Program-made: the position numbers and the translations under genes
Shown: one piece after another, positions 10,558-23,899 of the stretch
Layout of the letters: each line of letters starts with the position of its first letter
How positions within the stretch are numbered: the first letter of the stretch is position 1
Source of the DNA: Chlamydoabsidia padenii
Taxonomy: Eukaryota; Mucoromycota; Mucoromycetes; Mucorales; Cunninghamellaceae
Length of the DNA stretch: 64,000 nt
Direction of reading: 5' to 3'
NCBI GenBank assembly: GCA_025330725.1
Contig: JAIWND010000032.1
Coordinates: forward strand, 124,001 to 188,000
The notes under the pieces: generated by a model
The model's input: only the letters and a program-made list of their open reading frames with translations
Databases searched by the model: none
What the model was told of the DNA's origin: nothing

Positions 10558-11949
10558 GATCTTGAATTGGGTTGTAATTAAAGTGACAAGAGAGAAAAGA
10601 GGTGGGAGGTGAAGTTTTTTTTTTTTCTTTTCTTCTTGAATGGCTGTGACGATTTCTGAGCTAAAAATATAACCCAACTCCGACATTTCCTGCAAAATAG
10701 AAGTCCTTACGAATCAAAGTACCATGAAGGAAAACTTACTCCTCTTATACTTTGAATGCTTCAACACTATGCTTATTTCATTAATGGAAACCCTGTTTAT
10801 TGATGATAGGTTGTTTATCCTTTCAATAAGAGACAATAAGTGTGCTTGTATCACACAGTTTCGCACGATCCACATTTTCACAAGCTATTAGTAGTGGCCC
10901 TCCTTTTCCAAAAGATGGCGGGCGGTCTTTGCCGTATCTTATTTTGGGTTTTAATTGACAGTAGAATTAAAATCAACCTTTTCCAATTAGGAGAGCAATA
11001 ACTGTCAACAATTGATCTTTCCCAGTTTCATAGATTATCGTATTTAAGCGCCGATTCATATTCATGCATCTAAGACTCAGGGACATCCGACCCAACGTTT
11101 TATTTGATGAATCATGTCTTTGCAACTGTCTAACAAGCTATATTACGATAATTCAAAAAGTGCTACCATGTTTATCATTGATGGTTAATACATACTTACA
11201 TTCACAGATACCTCCTTTTTTATAAACAAGTCCATACTACGTCTTCCCTGAAGCAATAGGAAAAAGGGGATCAAGGACGCGTTTGATCTTTCTTTTTTTT
11301 TTTGCTAAAGATGTTAAAAATTCCTTGTTTGCGATAGAATCACTCCCTTTCATTCTCCGTGCTGGATAAAATGGATCAAGGAGAGAGAGTAAAAGTACTA
11401 ATGAGGGGAATCTACTAGGCAGTATATGTATCTCACTCAAAATGAAAAAGAACTACAATAACGATAACCATCATCCTCAAGTTATACAGTATTCCATAAA
11501 GCCAAAATTGAAAGTTTATAATTATATCTTTATCACCATCTTGAGGTTTTATCTTTTTGGCACAGGCTCATCATCATGCAAAATTTCAAATCCCGCCAAT
11601 ATGCAAACGAAAAAAAAAAGTTTGAAAAGTTTTCCTGCATGAAAACCATCGTGGACTCAATACCATGACCAACTTTTAGTTGAATAGATCCCGTTGAGCT
11701 TTTTAAAAAGGAGTCTCATGTTTAAGTTTCTTCTTTTATCTTTTTGATTCAGGAGACTTGGAAAAAAAAAAAAAGGTTGGCTTTTTGTTCTTCCCCTTTT
11801 CTAAAAGTGACGGGCGTGGCATCGAGAATCTCTTTATAAAGAAGGCAAAAAAGTACAATTACATAAAGAGTTTTTCTGCTCTCTCTCTCTCTCTTTATTA
11901 TTGTACACATATTTTGATTTATTCATAGTTTGTCCCTCAAAGTTGTGAC
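10558..11949. other. Divergent intergenic region with promoters
   Basis: This separates IMP4 (-) and the CH-kinase gene (+). TTTCAAATCCCGCC lies at 11584-11597. A CT-microsatellite leader (about 11880-11895) sits just upstream of the kinase start. No gene is visible; the open frame on the minus strand at 11237-11440 lacks an ATG start and any domain. Confidence 0.5.
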
Positions 11950-14900
11950 ATGTCAACCACTATTATATCGACCGCAGGTTACCAGCCACGTGTGACAGGG
12001 GGCAAAAGTAAAAGTGGCCCAGAGACAGTTTTCGACAAACTTAAACAGGAACAGTACAACCATGACGAGCAAATAGTTATTGAATTTATTCAATTTGCTC
12101 TTGGTACTCAATTGAATCATGGTCAACTACATGAAGAGTTGAAGGATGGGGTGGTATTATGCACGTAAATTTTAGTTCCCGACATTTTTTCAAATCCCGA
12201 ATATATCCGAAATGCTCACTTTCTTTCATCCTCCCTCTAGACTTGTCAATCATCTACAGCCTGGTACTATCAAAACAGTTGGACAAAAAGACTTGTCATT
12301 CATAAAGGTATATAAAAGACGACTTGATCGAAAAAAGTAAATCTTGATTTTCATTGTCTTTTTCTCATATAGATGGATAATATCACTCGCTTCTTACAAG
12401 GGGCTCGTCAAGTAAGGAATGCATGAAAATCAACTTCTTTTTTTTTTCTCTCTTTATCTAAATCTTTTTCTCTTTTAAAATAGCTTGGATTAGAAGACAA
12501 GAATCTTTTCGAAACGATAGATTTGTTTGAAGCAAAAGACATGACTCGGGTAAGGAGATTGGGAAGCGAAAAGAGGAGTAACTATTCGGTATTCATTGTT
12601 CTTGTGCTAAACTATCCTCAGGTAATCCACAGTATTTTGGCTCTATCACACTTGTTCATCAAAAATGATCCAGAAAAGTACTCCTGGCTTCAACTTAAAG
12701 GAGGGGGTTCATCACCGGCAGCACTGGCGCCCGCAGGAGTGGATCAGGGGGAAACGACAAAAGCGGGATTTGAAAATGAAACCAATCGGACCCTCCTTCC
12801 CGATTCTTCCACTCTCACTTCTTCTTCCACTTTATCATTTAATTCTATTCCCACTTCAACACCTGACGACGACGATTCGACAAAATACCGGCACGTTCGT
12901 GACATATTTACTTGCTTTGATACTCAAGACTTGCGTGTTATAACAGAAACAAAACCATTCGATCGTAACACCAATAATGTCACTTCACCAACAAAAAAGG
13001 AATTGCCGTTTGGTACCGACTTGGAATGGTACACACCTTCTTCTTCTCCATCCTTGTTATCTCGTCCACCTAAATCACCTTTACGATCTTCTCAACGCTC
13101 CAAATCCCTAGGTCGACAAGGGACTGCATTAATGGGCTCTCCTTTGACACACAAAAAGACAAGTACCAAGCCCTCTGTTTTGAATGACCTCGAACTGCAC
13201 ACACTTACACCATCCTCCTCGTGCTCTTCTTTACAATCATCTTCTTGTGTCTCTTCTCCCAACACTCCTAACAGTGGTGACGATGATGCCAATGGTCTTT
13301 GGTCACTTGATCATAAGGTGCAAAGCAACAGCGACTTTTCTCCTCAACAAACTGAATCCAGGCGCCAAATAACTACTTTAACTAACAGCTTGGGAAGACA
13401 ATCAAAAAAACAACAAAAGCAACAACAATCTTACGGTGGCCTAGAAGAAGAAAAAGAAGAACAAGAGGAGAAGATTCGATTATGTCTCAATACAAAGGAT
13501 GGGTCAGCTAGTACTCAATATGTAAGTCTTACTGTATAGTAATAATCATTGTTTTATTGACATCTATTAACATCTTTACCTTTATTCAGCAACTAGGAAA
13601 TTGTATTGGTAAAGGACAGTTTGGATCGGTTTATCGGGCTCTTGACTTGACTACTGGTGAAGTGGTAGCGATCAAACGTATCAAACTAGAAGATGGCGAA
13701 CTAGATCAAGAAATGATGGTAAAGAAAAAGAAAAAAACAAAACAAGGCAAATAGATGTGTATTCACTAATATAAAAACTCTGCTATAATTTAATATAGAA
13801 AGAAGTTGGTATACTAAAGACAATGTCTCACGTTAATGTTATCCAATACCTTGGATTTATTCGTAACCGCCATCACATCAACATTGTCCTAGAATATGCC
13901 GAAAATGGATCTCTCATGTCAACTCTCAAATCATTTGGTGCTTTCCCGGAGAAACTTGTTGCTTCTTTCTGTATCAAAATCCTTAGTGGGCTCGACTATT
14001 TGCATGACAATCAGGTGGTCCATTGTGATCTCAAAGCGGCGAACATTTTAACGACAAAAACAGGGGATGTCAAACTCACAGACTTTGGTGTGTCTCTCAA
14101 TTTGAAAATCAAGGCGGTGGATGATCAAACTGTCTCTGGAACACCTAATTGGAGTAAGTTGACACATCTCATATTGAAGAAGAAAATAAATCTCAACATG
14201 TTGTATTGTATTTATTCATTTATAGTGGCACCTGAAGTGATCGAATTGAAAGGGGCATCCACCAAATCTGACATATGGTAGGCATCTTAATACATCTATC
14301 CAGTCTATTCACTTACACTTTATCTATTAATAGGTCATTGGGGTGTACTCTTATCGAATTGGTAACTGGAAAACCACCTTATGCCGATTTAATATCCATG
14401 TCTGCAATGTTTCGTATTGTCGAAGATGACTTTCCACCTCTACCAGATAATATATCCAAAGTAAGTAACTATTTATATGGTTTGAATTTAGGATATACTA
14501 ACCAACTTTTATTATTAATTCTTCCATTTACATCATATAGGATATGCGGGATTTTCTTTTATGCTGCTTCCAAAAAAACCCTGACGAACGACCGACTGCT
14601 AAAACTTTGAAGGATCATCCATGGATACAGTATCATCAACGCAACTTGAAGACACCAGCAAATAATGTCAACTCGGCAAATGATACTTTATCATCTACTG
14701 ATACTACACCTATTAATGAATCAGAACACAACAAACATGGAACGATCAAAAGTAACAGTAGCTCACAAAGACGATCCATTGTCCGTTCTTCTATGGACTC
14801 TATTCGCCGACGAACCCAAGTCCACCCAATACAAAAACATCAGCACCAACCACCTATTGGAGAAGACGATCATTCCACTCACCGTTTTATTCAAACATCC

Positions 14901-15622
14901 TTTGGGAAAAGTAAGTCTTGTATGGTGTTGAATTGTATTATTTGCATGAATCTAACGTTTCCTTTTTTTTAATATTTATATTTATAGTTGTAGAATGCAA
15001 AGTGTGTGGTGAATTACTACATGAACAAGCCATCTTTTGTGAAACATGCTCATTGATTTGCCATGATAAATGCAAGAAACTAGCCTTCTCTTGTCCTCCC
15101 AAGGTGAATGAACAACAGCCCTCTTATGATGTAAGTTACTTCTCTCAAAAGATAATAATCACAAAATGCTTCTCATTACTAACTTTTTCTGTATTTTCTA
15201 TCTATCTCTCTCTCTTCCAGTGGGTATTCTCTGCCAAGATATACAATCGAAACAGTAATCGGGAAACAAGGACGACACAAAGATCTGGCCTTCCATCGAC
15301 ATTTGGTGTAAAGCGTGCTAATACAACCAGAGTCCAGCAGCCACTTGCCATGGCTCTGCGTGATCATCCTCAAGCAGACAGTATTCGAAAGTATTCTCGG
15401 GCATTGGGTCTAACACCACAGGAACAACAAGCATTATTGGACAACCCTGCCTTACTATCACACACCATGGCACTTGAAGATTCACTACGTACCAACAATG
15501 GCACCTCCTCTTCCATGTCAAGCTCTGCTATTATTGACAGATTCACAAGTATCAAGAAAAATGGCGGTGATATTACTACTATTGGTGGCAAAGGTGAAGG
15601 TGATCAATGCATCATCTCTTAA
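11950..15622 (+). CDS. CH domain + Cdc15/SepH-like protein kinase + C1 domain, with CaaX end
   Basis: Twelve exons (11950-12164, 12241-12307, 12373-12411, 12484-12549, 12622-13521, 13590-13718, 13799-14153, 14226-14277, 14334-14460, 14541-14910, 14988-15130, 15221-15622) give 954 residues. Residues about 28-125 form a calponin-homology domain ([16 protein letters not shown], then [14 protein letters not shown]). Residues 130-429 are Ser/Thr-rich. The kinase domain spans about 430-680: GKGQFGSVY, Lys458 in VAIK, a DFG at 567 and GTPNWMAPE, a Cdc15/SepH signature. The catalytic loop is HCDLKAAN, so the usual HRD Arg is Cys548. A C1-like zinc finger follows at about 777-809 (C-x2-C-x10-C-x2-C-x4-H-x2-C-x6-C). 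The protein ends GDQCIIS, a farnesylation-type CaaX box. The exon joins all keep frame. A septation or polarity role is inferred from the kinase family. Confidence 0.85.
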
Positions 15623-15654
15623 TGTTATCATCTCTTCTGGTTACTTTATTACTA

Positions 15655-15712
15655 CTACCACTACTACTACTATTATTATTATTATTATTATTATTACTAT
15701 TACTATTATATA
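15655..15712 (+). repeat. (TAT/TAC)n microsatellite in 3' UTR
   Basis: About 58 bases of ACT/ATT trinucleotides lie just after the stop codon of the CH-kinase gene. They are probably part of its 3' UTR. Confidence 0.8.
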
Positions 15713-16153
15713 TACTTCTTCTTTTAGTTAATATTACATCATTGTGTTTTTTAATATACTATTACTTCTCTCATCCATCTTGTCTTCATTTATGATCCAA
15801 CCTTTTGTGTCTTGCAATCCATTGTGGGAATAGTCAATTATGGAAACCAACTGAATGTGTTTTCATACTCCGACATTTCTCGATATGTAGTCGACTCGTG
15901 CCCTCTTTTTTCTTTTTTTTTTTTTTTTTTTTTTCCTTTCTCTTTCTTTACTCCACTCCACTCTTCCATTTGGTTTTCATCCCCCTCTTCTCTCCTTATC
16001 TCTTCTTCTTTTTTACTTTTATATACTGCATCGTTGTGTCTAGGATTAAAAGACGACAACTCACGACAACGACTTTTTCTTAACAGAAACAACAACCAGA
16101 CACCTTCTCATCACACCTACTCCTCACCTATTGTACAACATTATTCTTTTATC
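15713..16153. promoter_or_regulatory. Region between the CH-kinase and Ral genes
   Basis: This stretch is pyrimidine-rich and includes a long T run at about 15915-15934. Open frames here are low-complexity Phe/Ser runs and are not coding. It probably holds the 3' UTR end of the kinase gene and the promoter and leader of the Ral-like gene. Confidence 0.4.
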
Positions 16154-17113
16154 ATGGGAAAAAACAAGACGAAACAAACTTTACCTCTTCACAAGATCAT
16201 CATGGTGGGCTCCGGTGGTGTAGGGAAATCTGCTCTTACACTTCAATACATGTATGGTGACTTTGTTGAAGAATACGATCCTACAAAAGCTGACTGTAAG
16301 TAGGGAAAAGTAATAACAAGAGCAAGGAAAAGAGGGTGTGGTAAAAAAAAAAAAAAAAAAAAAGGTGTTGGTGGGGAAGGGAGGAGGAAAGATATGATTT
16401 GTAACTAGAAACTAACCTTCTTCTATCCATAATGAAAATGATAATAATGAAAATGAAACAATGATACCCTATAGCTTACCGCAAGAAAGTAGTCTTGGAT
16501 GGTCAAGAATGCCAAATCGATATTTTGGATACAGCAGGTCAAGAGGAATATGCAGCGGTAAGTTGATTGACCCTTCTCTACACACAAAGAAAAAAAAACA
16601 TTCCTTTGGTAATATGATATTCATCACAATCTATTTCACTTTTATTTTTATTTTTTATTGATAGATTCGTGACAATTATTATCGCTCTGGTGAAGGCTTC
16701 CTTTGTGTTTTCTCCGTATGCGAACAAGAATCTTTGGAACATACTCAAGAATTCCGTGATCAAATCTTAAGGGTCCTCGATGATGAAACGGTAAAGAAAA
16801 GAAAAAAAAAGAAACGAAGAATATCAATGGTACGATTCAGATAGACTAATCTTTCCCCCCCCCTTTTTTTTAATAGGTACCCTTTATTCTTGTTGGTAAT
16901 AAGGTGGATTTAGCTCACTTGCGTAAAGTATCAACTAGTGAAGCCGGTGCTTTGGCTCAAGAATGGAATTGTCAATACGTGGAAACATCAGCCAAGACTC
17001 GTCAAAATGTGGATCAAGTATACACAATGTTGATGCGTCAAATACGGGACCGAAAAATGAAACAACAAAACATGAACAACCCTGATAAGGATTCCTGCTG
17101 TGTCATCCTTTGA
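16154..17113 (+). CDS. Ral-like small GTPase
   Basis: Four exons (16154-16295, 16475-16557, 16665-16790, 16877-17113) give 195 residues. G1 is GSGGVGKS (19-26), switch I is YDPTKADSYRKK, G3 is [24 protein letters not shown]4 is NKVD and G5 is ETSAK. The effector loop PTKADSYRKK and [11 protein letters not shown] at the start are Ral signatures; Ras has PTIEDSY there. The C-terminus DSCCVIL ends in a CaaX box with Leu, which favours geranylgeranylation. In animals Ral controls exocytosis through the exocyst subunits Sec5 and Exo84. Ral is generally missing from Dikarya, which supports an early-diverging fungus. It lacks the long basic hypervariable tail of animal Ral but has a short RDRKMKQQN stretch. 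It lies about 530 bp downstream of the prenylated CH-kinase. Confidence 0.9.
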
Positions 17114-17458
17114 AATCTGCCTTTACCACACCTGGATTCGATTATCTAATACTGTCTTTAATGCGTCTTTCATAATTCATCTCCGCCCCACACCACTCTT
17201 TTATTCACTTTACTATGACAGTATTCCCCACCCTTTACTAGATTAGCTCTTCTATTAACATATCCATAAACTTCTTGATCAATAAATGAATAAACAAAAC
17301 TTCGGATCATTCATATTGTAATGTAATCTTTAAATGAAACATAGGGTAAAGGGGTCAAATGTAATTGAAGCGCCGATTTAATGATTTACAATGGGGCGGG
17401 TCTTTTTCAATTTTTTGAACTTCTTCTCCCCATTCACCGACAAAACAACAACATAACA

Positions 17459-17818
17459 GACAACAAAGACACCTTCTCAGCGTCACTCAATGGTACGGTG
17501 ACGGGCTGGACCAAAGAAAACTCGAGTTTTTTTTTAGTACTGCTGCCACGGATGAACAGTCAAGGTAAAGTAATTGTCAATAGAAAAAAAAAGTGTCATG
17601 CAACTGTATTTTGACTATTTGTCTTTTATTTATTTTATAGCCAACGATTGAAACTGGTCAGCAAAATACATGACGGCTACAATCAACACATTATCAATCA
17701 ATGCGGATAGTGTGGTGACGACAATGGATTTGTGAGATTTAATAAACTGGCCGCGGGTGGAGCGGACAAGACTATCAAGATCTACAACGCCGAAAAGGAT
17801 GAAGACTTTTATCACTAG
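17459..17818 (+). pseudogene. Probable WD40-repeat gene remnant
   Basis: Two short exon-like pieces are separated by an intron-like stretch (GTAAAG near 17563, TTTTATAG ending at 17640). The first reads SASLNGTVTGWTKEN and the second, in a different frame, LAAGGADKTIKIYNAEKDED. Both resemble WD-repeat cores. The frames do not join without frameshifts and there are stops between, so this looks like a decayed gene. ACTGGTCAGCAAAATA in the second piece is repeated exactly near 57303-57318. WD assignment is tentative. Confidence 0.3.
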
Positions 17819-18691
17819 TTTAGTATATAGAATAGTTTTTTTTTTAATGTAGTTTATGCCTTCCTCTTAGACACCCTAGTTTTTATTTGTTTAATGTGTT
17901 GTTGTTTAATTAATAAATCGGAAGGTTGATCTCTCTTTGTGATCTTGTCAAACTACTTTATTCCTGTGGGGTGATATTTTAAAGTTCCGCCGAGCATAAT
18001 CCAATCTTCATCAAGAGGTGGATACAGACCCCGCTAATGGACCTATAGTTTTTTTTTTTTTTATCTCAATCGAAAAATATACTCATCAGGGACCCAACGC
18101 AACAAACATAAAGTAAAAAGCATCATTAGTAGTTGAGCGATGCTGATTATAGTGAATAATAGCAAAGAAAAGAGAATAGGGGATCAATTTAATTTCAAAT
18201 TCCGCCACTTTCACTCCCATAGGATATGAGCTCAACATTCATTCCAACTTGACTGACACAAGAATCCAAACGCTTGGCTTCCCAATTAAAGTTCATTGGG
18301 AATAAAAAATTAAAAACTTGTAGCCACTTTAATCATTAGCAATTGAGTGAGTAGTGGTCATTTCCAATTTGACTAGGAAGTATGCCTGTGTGGGCTGGGC
18401 GGGATTTGAATTGTGTTTGTAGAAGCTCAGGTGGGATTTTGACAATCCTACCGATGTCATAGTACCTTTAAAAAGATTAGACTTTTGCATAATCTTTTGA
18501 ACAAGAATGTATGTCAATGACAATATGATTTGTTTTTCTCCAAGTTCCTTGTATTCACAAATTTTACATGTAAATCCCTCCATGCCCCCTTCAAAAAAAA
18601 AAAAAAAAAAAAGATGATAGACATATGATTTCAAACACCAAAGACTGTTTTTATTATATGTAAAATGATTTAAACAACCAATATACTATTA
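17819..18691. other. Intergenic DNA with MITE-like repeat pieces
   Basis: No gene is seen. TTTTAAAGTTCCGCCG occurs at about 17977-17992. A partial copy of the repeat core (GAGCGATGCTGATTATAGTG) lies near 18135-18155 in plus orientation. The fuller copy at 18195-18410 is listed separately. An A run (about 18594-18612) precedes the 3' end of the next minus-strand gene. Confidence 0.5.
18195..18410 (-). repeat. MITE-like dispersed repeat, copy 2, with inverted ends
   Basis: TTCAAATTCCGCC (18194-18206) and GGCGGGATTTGAA (18398-18410) form near-perfect inverted ends of a segment of about 216 bp. On the minus strand the inside reads ACTACTCACTCAATT, GCTAATGATTAAAGTGGC, AAGCCAAGCG and CTTGTGTCAGTCA in that order. 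The same blocks occur in the same order at 29434-29620. No reading frame is present, as expected for a non-autonomous element. Confidence 0.65.
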
Positions 18692-20272
18692 CTACATGTT
18701 ATATTCTGATGAAACAGACCGACGCCCACAAGAAGGATATCTGTTTGCAGAAGAGACCAATCTGCTATGGGGACGCACCCAATCAGATCGGACTTGATGT
18801 TGTCGTGAAGGGTTAGGATGGCGAGGGTAAAGTCGTACGGCATAAGGACGCCTGTCGGGTAAATAGTCAATGGTATTGTCGATGTATTCGTCTTCATAGG
18901 GTGGACTATAGCGGTGATAATAGAAGGAGTGAGGTCGTTCCACTGATCGGCTACGGTGATGGTGCCGACTGGATCGCGAAGACGGGCGATCCCCATGCCA
19001 GTGTTGATACATCGGTCGACTTTGCTGCCAGTGCGTCCTTGTTCCACCATCAGGCCATGCATTGGAGTGATAACCCACCCGCCCTTCTTCTTCCTCTTCC
19101 CACCTTGAGTAAGATCGCAACTGTGGCCGAGATGTATTGACGGGTGTTCCTTTTCTGGTGGTGCCGATGGAAGTTCTTGATGAAGACCGAGAAAGACAAG
19201 GTAGACTGTCGCCTGATTTTGATTTCCGCAAAGGTGCCGAAGAGTATTGGTTGACAAGATGGGCAGATTCGTAAAGGATAGGAGATTGAGCAAGTACCGA
19301 GTCGTCGCCAATGTAATGATGAGGGTCATAATAAAGTTGAGAAGACACGGATCCACGCTTGGAAGAATCAGAGAGTGCCATTATCTTGTTTTGTGTTCGG
19401 TCCATCTCGGCATCCATCCACCTTGTTCGTTCCATTAATGCCAGTTCTAGTTGCCCATATTCTATTCGATCCATTTCACTTTGTTCTTGGAGGAGTAGGA
19501 GTTTTTGTTGAAGGACGTGCAGTTGATCCGGTTCCTGTTCTTGATTTGGAGTCATGTCGTAGTCGTGCATTGCTGATGAAACCATGTCGATGTGATGATC
19601 TTGATTGAGCTGATTTGTGGGTGTTGATTGTACTGGTGTTATCATGCCATGGCAGTTGAAGACATTAGAGACTGAGGGTGATGTCATTGCTGATTTATAA
19701 ACTTGATCCGAGTCACTGTTACTTGCAACCGAGTTCATAGATTCGAATATGCCTATTGAGAGAGAGAGAAAAAAAAAAGAGAGTTGTGATTAGAATAAGT
19801 GGTTACTTTACCTTTCTTTACCTGTGTCATCGTCGGCTGGTTTCTCGTTACTGATACTTGATTGTGTGGGGTCCAGACCAAGAAGCATTAGATCATCAAT
19901 CAGTTTTTCCATGGGAGACCGATAAATATGTTCAGGATCCAGTTGTGTTTTGTCGTGTTCATAGCTTCTGAGGATGGCACCTGTGGGCGGTTCGGCATAA
20001 CGAGGACAAGGCATCACCAAGGGAAGCGGAGAACTTGTAGGCCGTTGGAGGCGTTTAGTCAAAGTAGCCTGCTGCTTCGGTAGAGCTGTTTCCAAAGATC
20101 CTTGACTACACCTATACATGCGGTCGGTATCTATGTTGTTGCCATTCATTAAGTTTTGTTCTGGGTGAGGTTTTCTTGACAGTACTTGGGTCTTAACTTG
20201 TTCAGGGTCCGCCTTGAGGAAGGATGTCGCTTTTGGTCCTTTCTTTTTCCTGCCACCAAAAAGTTTCTTCAT
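18692..20272 (-). CDS. Unidentified protein with basic N-terminus and coiled coil
   Basis: Two exons on the minus strand (20272-19822 and 19752-18692) give 503 residues. The join is GAC ACA G|GC ATA, with a GTAAAG donor and an ATAG acceptor. It starts MKKLFGGRKKKGPK, a strongly basic end that could bind membrane lipids or nucleic acid. A helical segment PMEKLIDDLMLLGLDP lies near residue 130. A coiled coil (LHVLQQKLLLLQEQSEMDR and following) lies around residues 225-270. The C-terminal third is rich in Arg, Ser, His and Tyr (RSRSVERPHSFYYHRYSPP). I do not recognise the family. The C-terminal composition resembles RNA-associated proteins, but that is weak evidence. Confidence 0.65.
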
Positions 20273-20504
20273 GATCTACTGTTGAATTGATATATGTATT
20301 AAAAAAAAAAAGAGAGAAAGAGAAGTGAGAATCAACTTTTCAAATTTGGAGTATAAATAAACAATGGCCCGTCCCATCCCGAAAAGGCAATCCCAACTAG
20401 CCCCTTTTTCCATTACACACACATCCACTTACAATCAAAGACAAGTAATCTTTTTTTATTTTTCTATACACTAACTTACTAAAAATAACAACTAGTTTAC
20501 TATT

Positions 20505-22355
<1,851 letters not shown>

Positions 22356-22891
22356 TTCGAAGTAAGGTAAAGATGAAGAGAGGGAAAAGAAAACAAAAAC
22401 AAAAAAATCTAATTTGTTTATTTGGCGGCTCACTAAAATTTTTTCAACTGGACGGCATTTGAAAATTTTCATCCGTACAAAAGGTCCACCCAAAAACCAG
22501 GGTTGGTTGATGTAGAAGGGGTAAAAGATATGTGCCAATAGAGTCAAGGTTGAGTTGTTTACATATAATTTACTGTCAATAAAGGAAAAAGTATATCTTT
22601 GATACATAAGCAGAGCAAAAAAGAAAGAAACATAGCATGCTGATGATTGTTGTTTATGTCAATATATTCGTTATGCTGACGTCGAAGGGGGACCCTTTCC
22701 CCACTCTTTTTGCTAAAGCTTATTTAACCCAGACAGTAATGAAGTGACTTCATTACGGGCCGTCTTTTTACTCCCTCCTCGTCGTTGATCGAAAAAATCT
22801 CCCACTATGCTTATGCCTGAAAAATATATATTGTAACTCAGCCAGCGAAAACAATTAATGGCCTTCTCTTTTCCTTTCACATAACAAAACC
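22356..22891. promoter_or_regulatory. Shared upstream region of ATP2 and ATP16
   Basis: 536 bp separate the start codons of the divergent F1 beta and delta genes. A CGGCATTTGAAAATT box (about 22453-22467), a TGACGTCGAAGG sequence (about 22676) and GACAGTAATGAAGTGACTTCATTAC, an imperfect palindrome near 22730-22755, are candidate regulator sites. Which of them act is unknown. Confidence 0.5.
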
Positions 22892-23632
22892 ATGAATGTC
22901 TTTACTCGATCTGCCCGCTTTGCTGTAAACTCTGCTCGTTTATGTACGTTAAAAAAATTCAATATGGCCTGTTAATTGTTTTATACTAACTTTCCCTTCT
23001 TTGGCTACCCTCATATCTACTATGTTTAATAGCTCGCACTTATGCTACAGAAACTCCTGCCACCACCGACAAACTTCGATTGACTTTTGTTTTGCCCCAC
23101 AAGGTAACTAAAAGAAACTCCTGCTACCATTGTTATCTATGAAGAATAGATATATAGGTTTTTAATTTATTCTTCTTCTTTCTTCAATAGACCATCTACA
23201 AGGTGCAAGATGTCCAGCAAGTCAACTTGGCTGCCACTTCCGGTGATATGGGTATTCTCGCTAACCATGTCCCTACCATTGAACAATTGAACCCTGGTAT
23301 TATTGAAGTAATAGAATCTGGCGATGTGACCAAGAAATTCTTTGGTAAGTTAAAAAAAAGGGGGGGGGGCTGTGTGAAGAATGTATCATGGAGAAGGCTA
23401 ATTTTTTTTTAATGCAGTATCTGGCGGATTTGCTACCATCAACCCTGACTCTTCTCTCAACATCAATGCTGTTGAAGCATCACCTCTTGAAGACTTCTCT
23501 CTGGAACGTGTCCAATCCTCTCTGGCCGAAGCCCAACGTGTTGCTGCCGGGAATGGATCCGAAGTGGAAAAAGCTACTGCTAAGGTCGAAGCGGATGTAT
23601 ATGAAGCCCTTCAAAATGCTTTGTCAAAATAG
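22892..23632 (+). CDS. ATP16: Mitochondrial ATP synthase F1 delta subunit (bacterial epsilon homologue)
   Basis: Four exons (22892-22943, 23033-23103, 23191-23344, 23418-23632) give 163 residues. MNVFTRSARFAVNSARLSRTYATE is a typical mitochondrial presequence. The mature protein starts with KLRLTFVLPHKTIYK. The beta-sandwich signature DVQQVNLAATSGDMGILANHV and the C-terminal helical hairpin (LERVQSSLAEAQRVA and following) match eukaryotic delta subunits. Delta sits in the central stalk with gamma and epsilon and links rotor to c-ring. The normal length and all splice phases agree. It lies head to head with ATP2, so two subunits of the same complex may share control. Confidence 0.95.
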
Positions 23633-23899
23633 ATCATCTAGTTTAGTTTATACATATCACAAATAAAGAAATAAAAGTATATCATTCAAATAACATATCT
23701 TTTTTGATCCTGATTTGACCCTATTCATGAACCATCTTCTTTAAAACCTAATCTAATCAACACAATAGCACTACATAATCGATGATCCCTGCCATTGAAT
23801 ACGGATACCATACTTCAATACTGGTAAACACACTGAATTAGATACACATAAAAAGTTACATATATATATATGCGTTTTATTAATCAATGTATAAAAAGA

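Noticed and set aside
11237..11440. 67-codon minus-strand frame upstream of the CH-kinase
   Set aside because: It opens with TTG rather than ATG, lies in promoter-like DNA and shows no domain.
12764..12771. CGGGATTT copy within the CH-kinase exon 5
   Set aside because: It lies in coding sequence (KAGFEN) and is probably a chance match rather than a regulatory or repeat copy.
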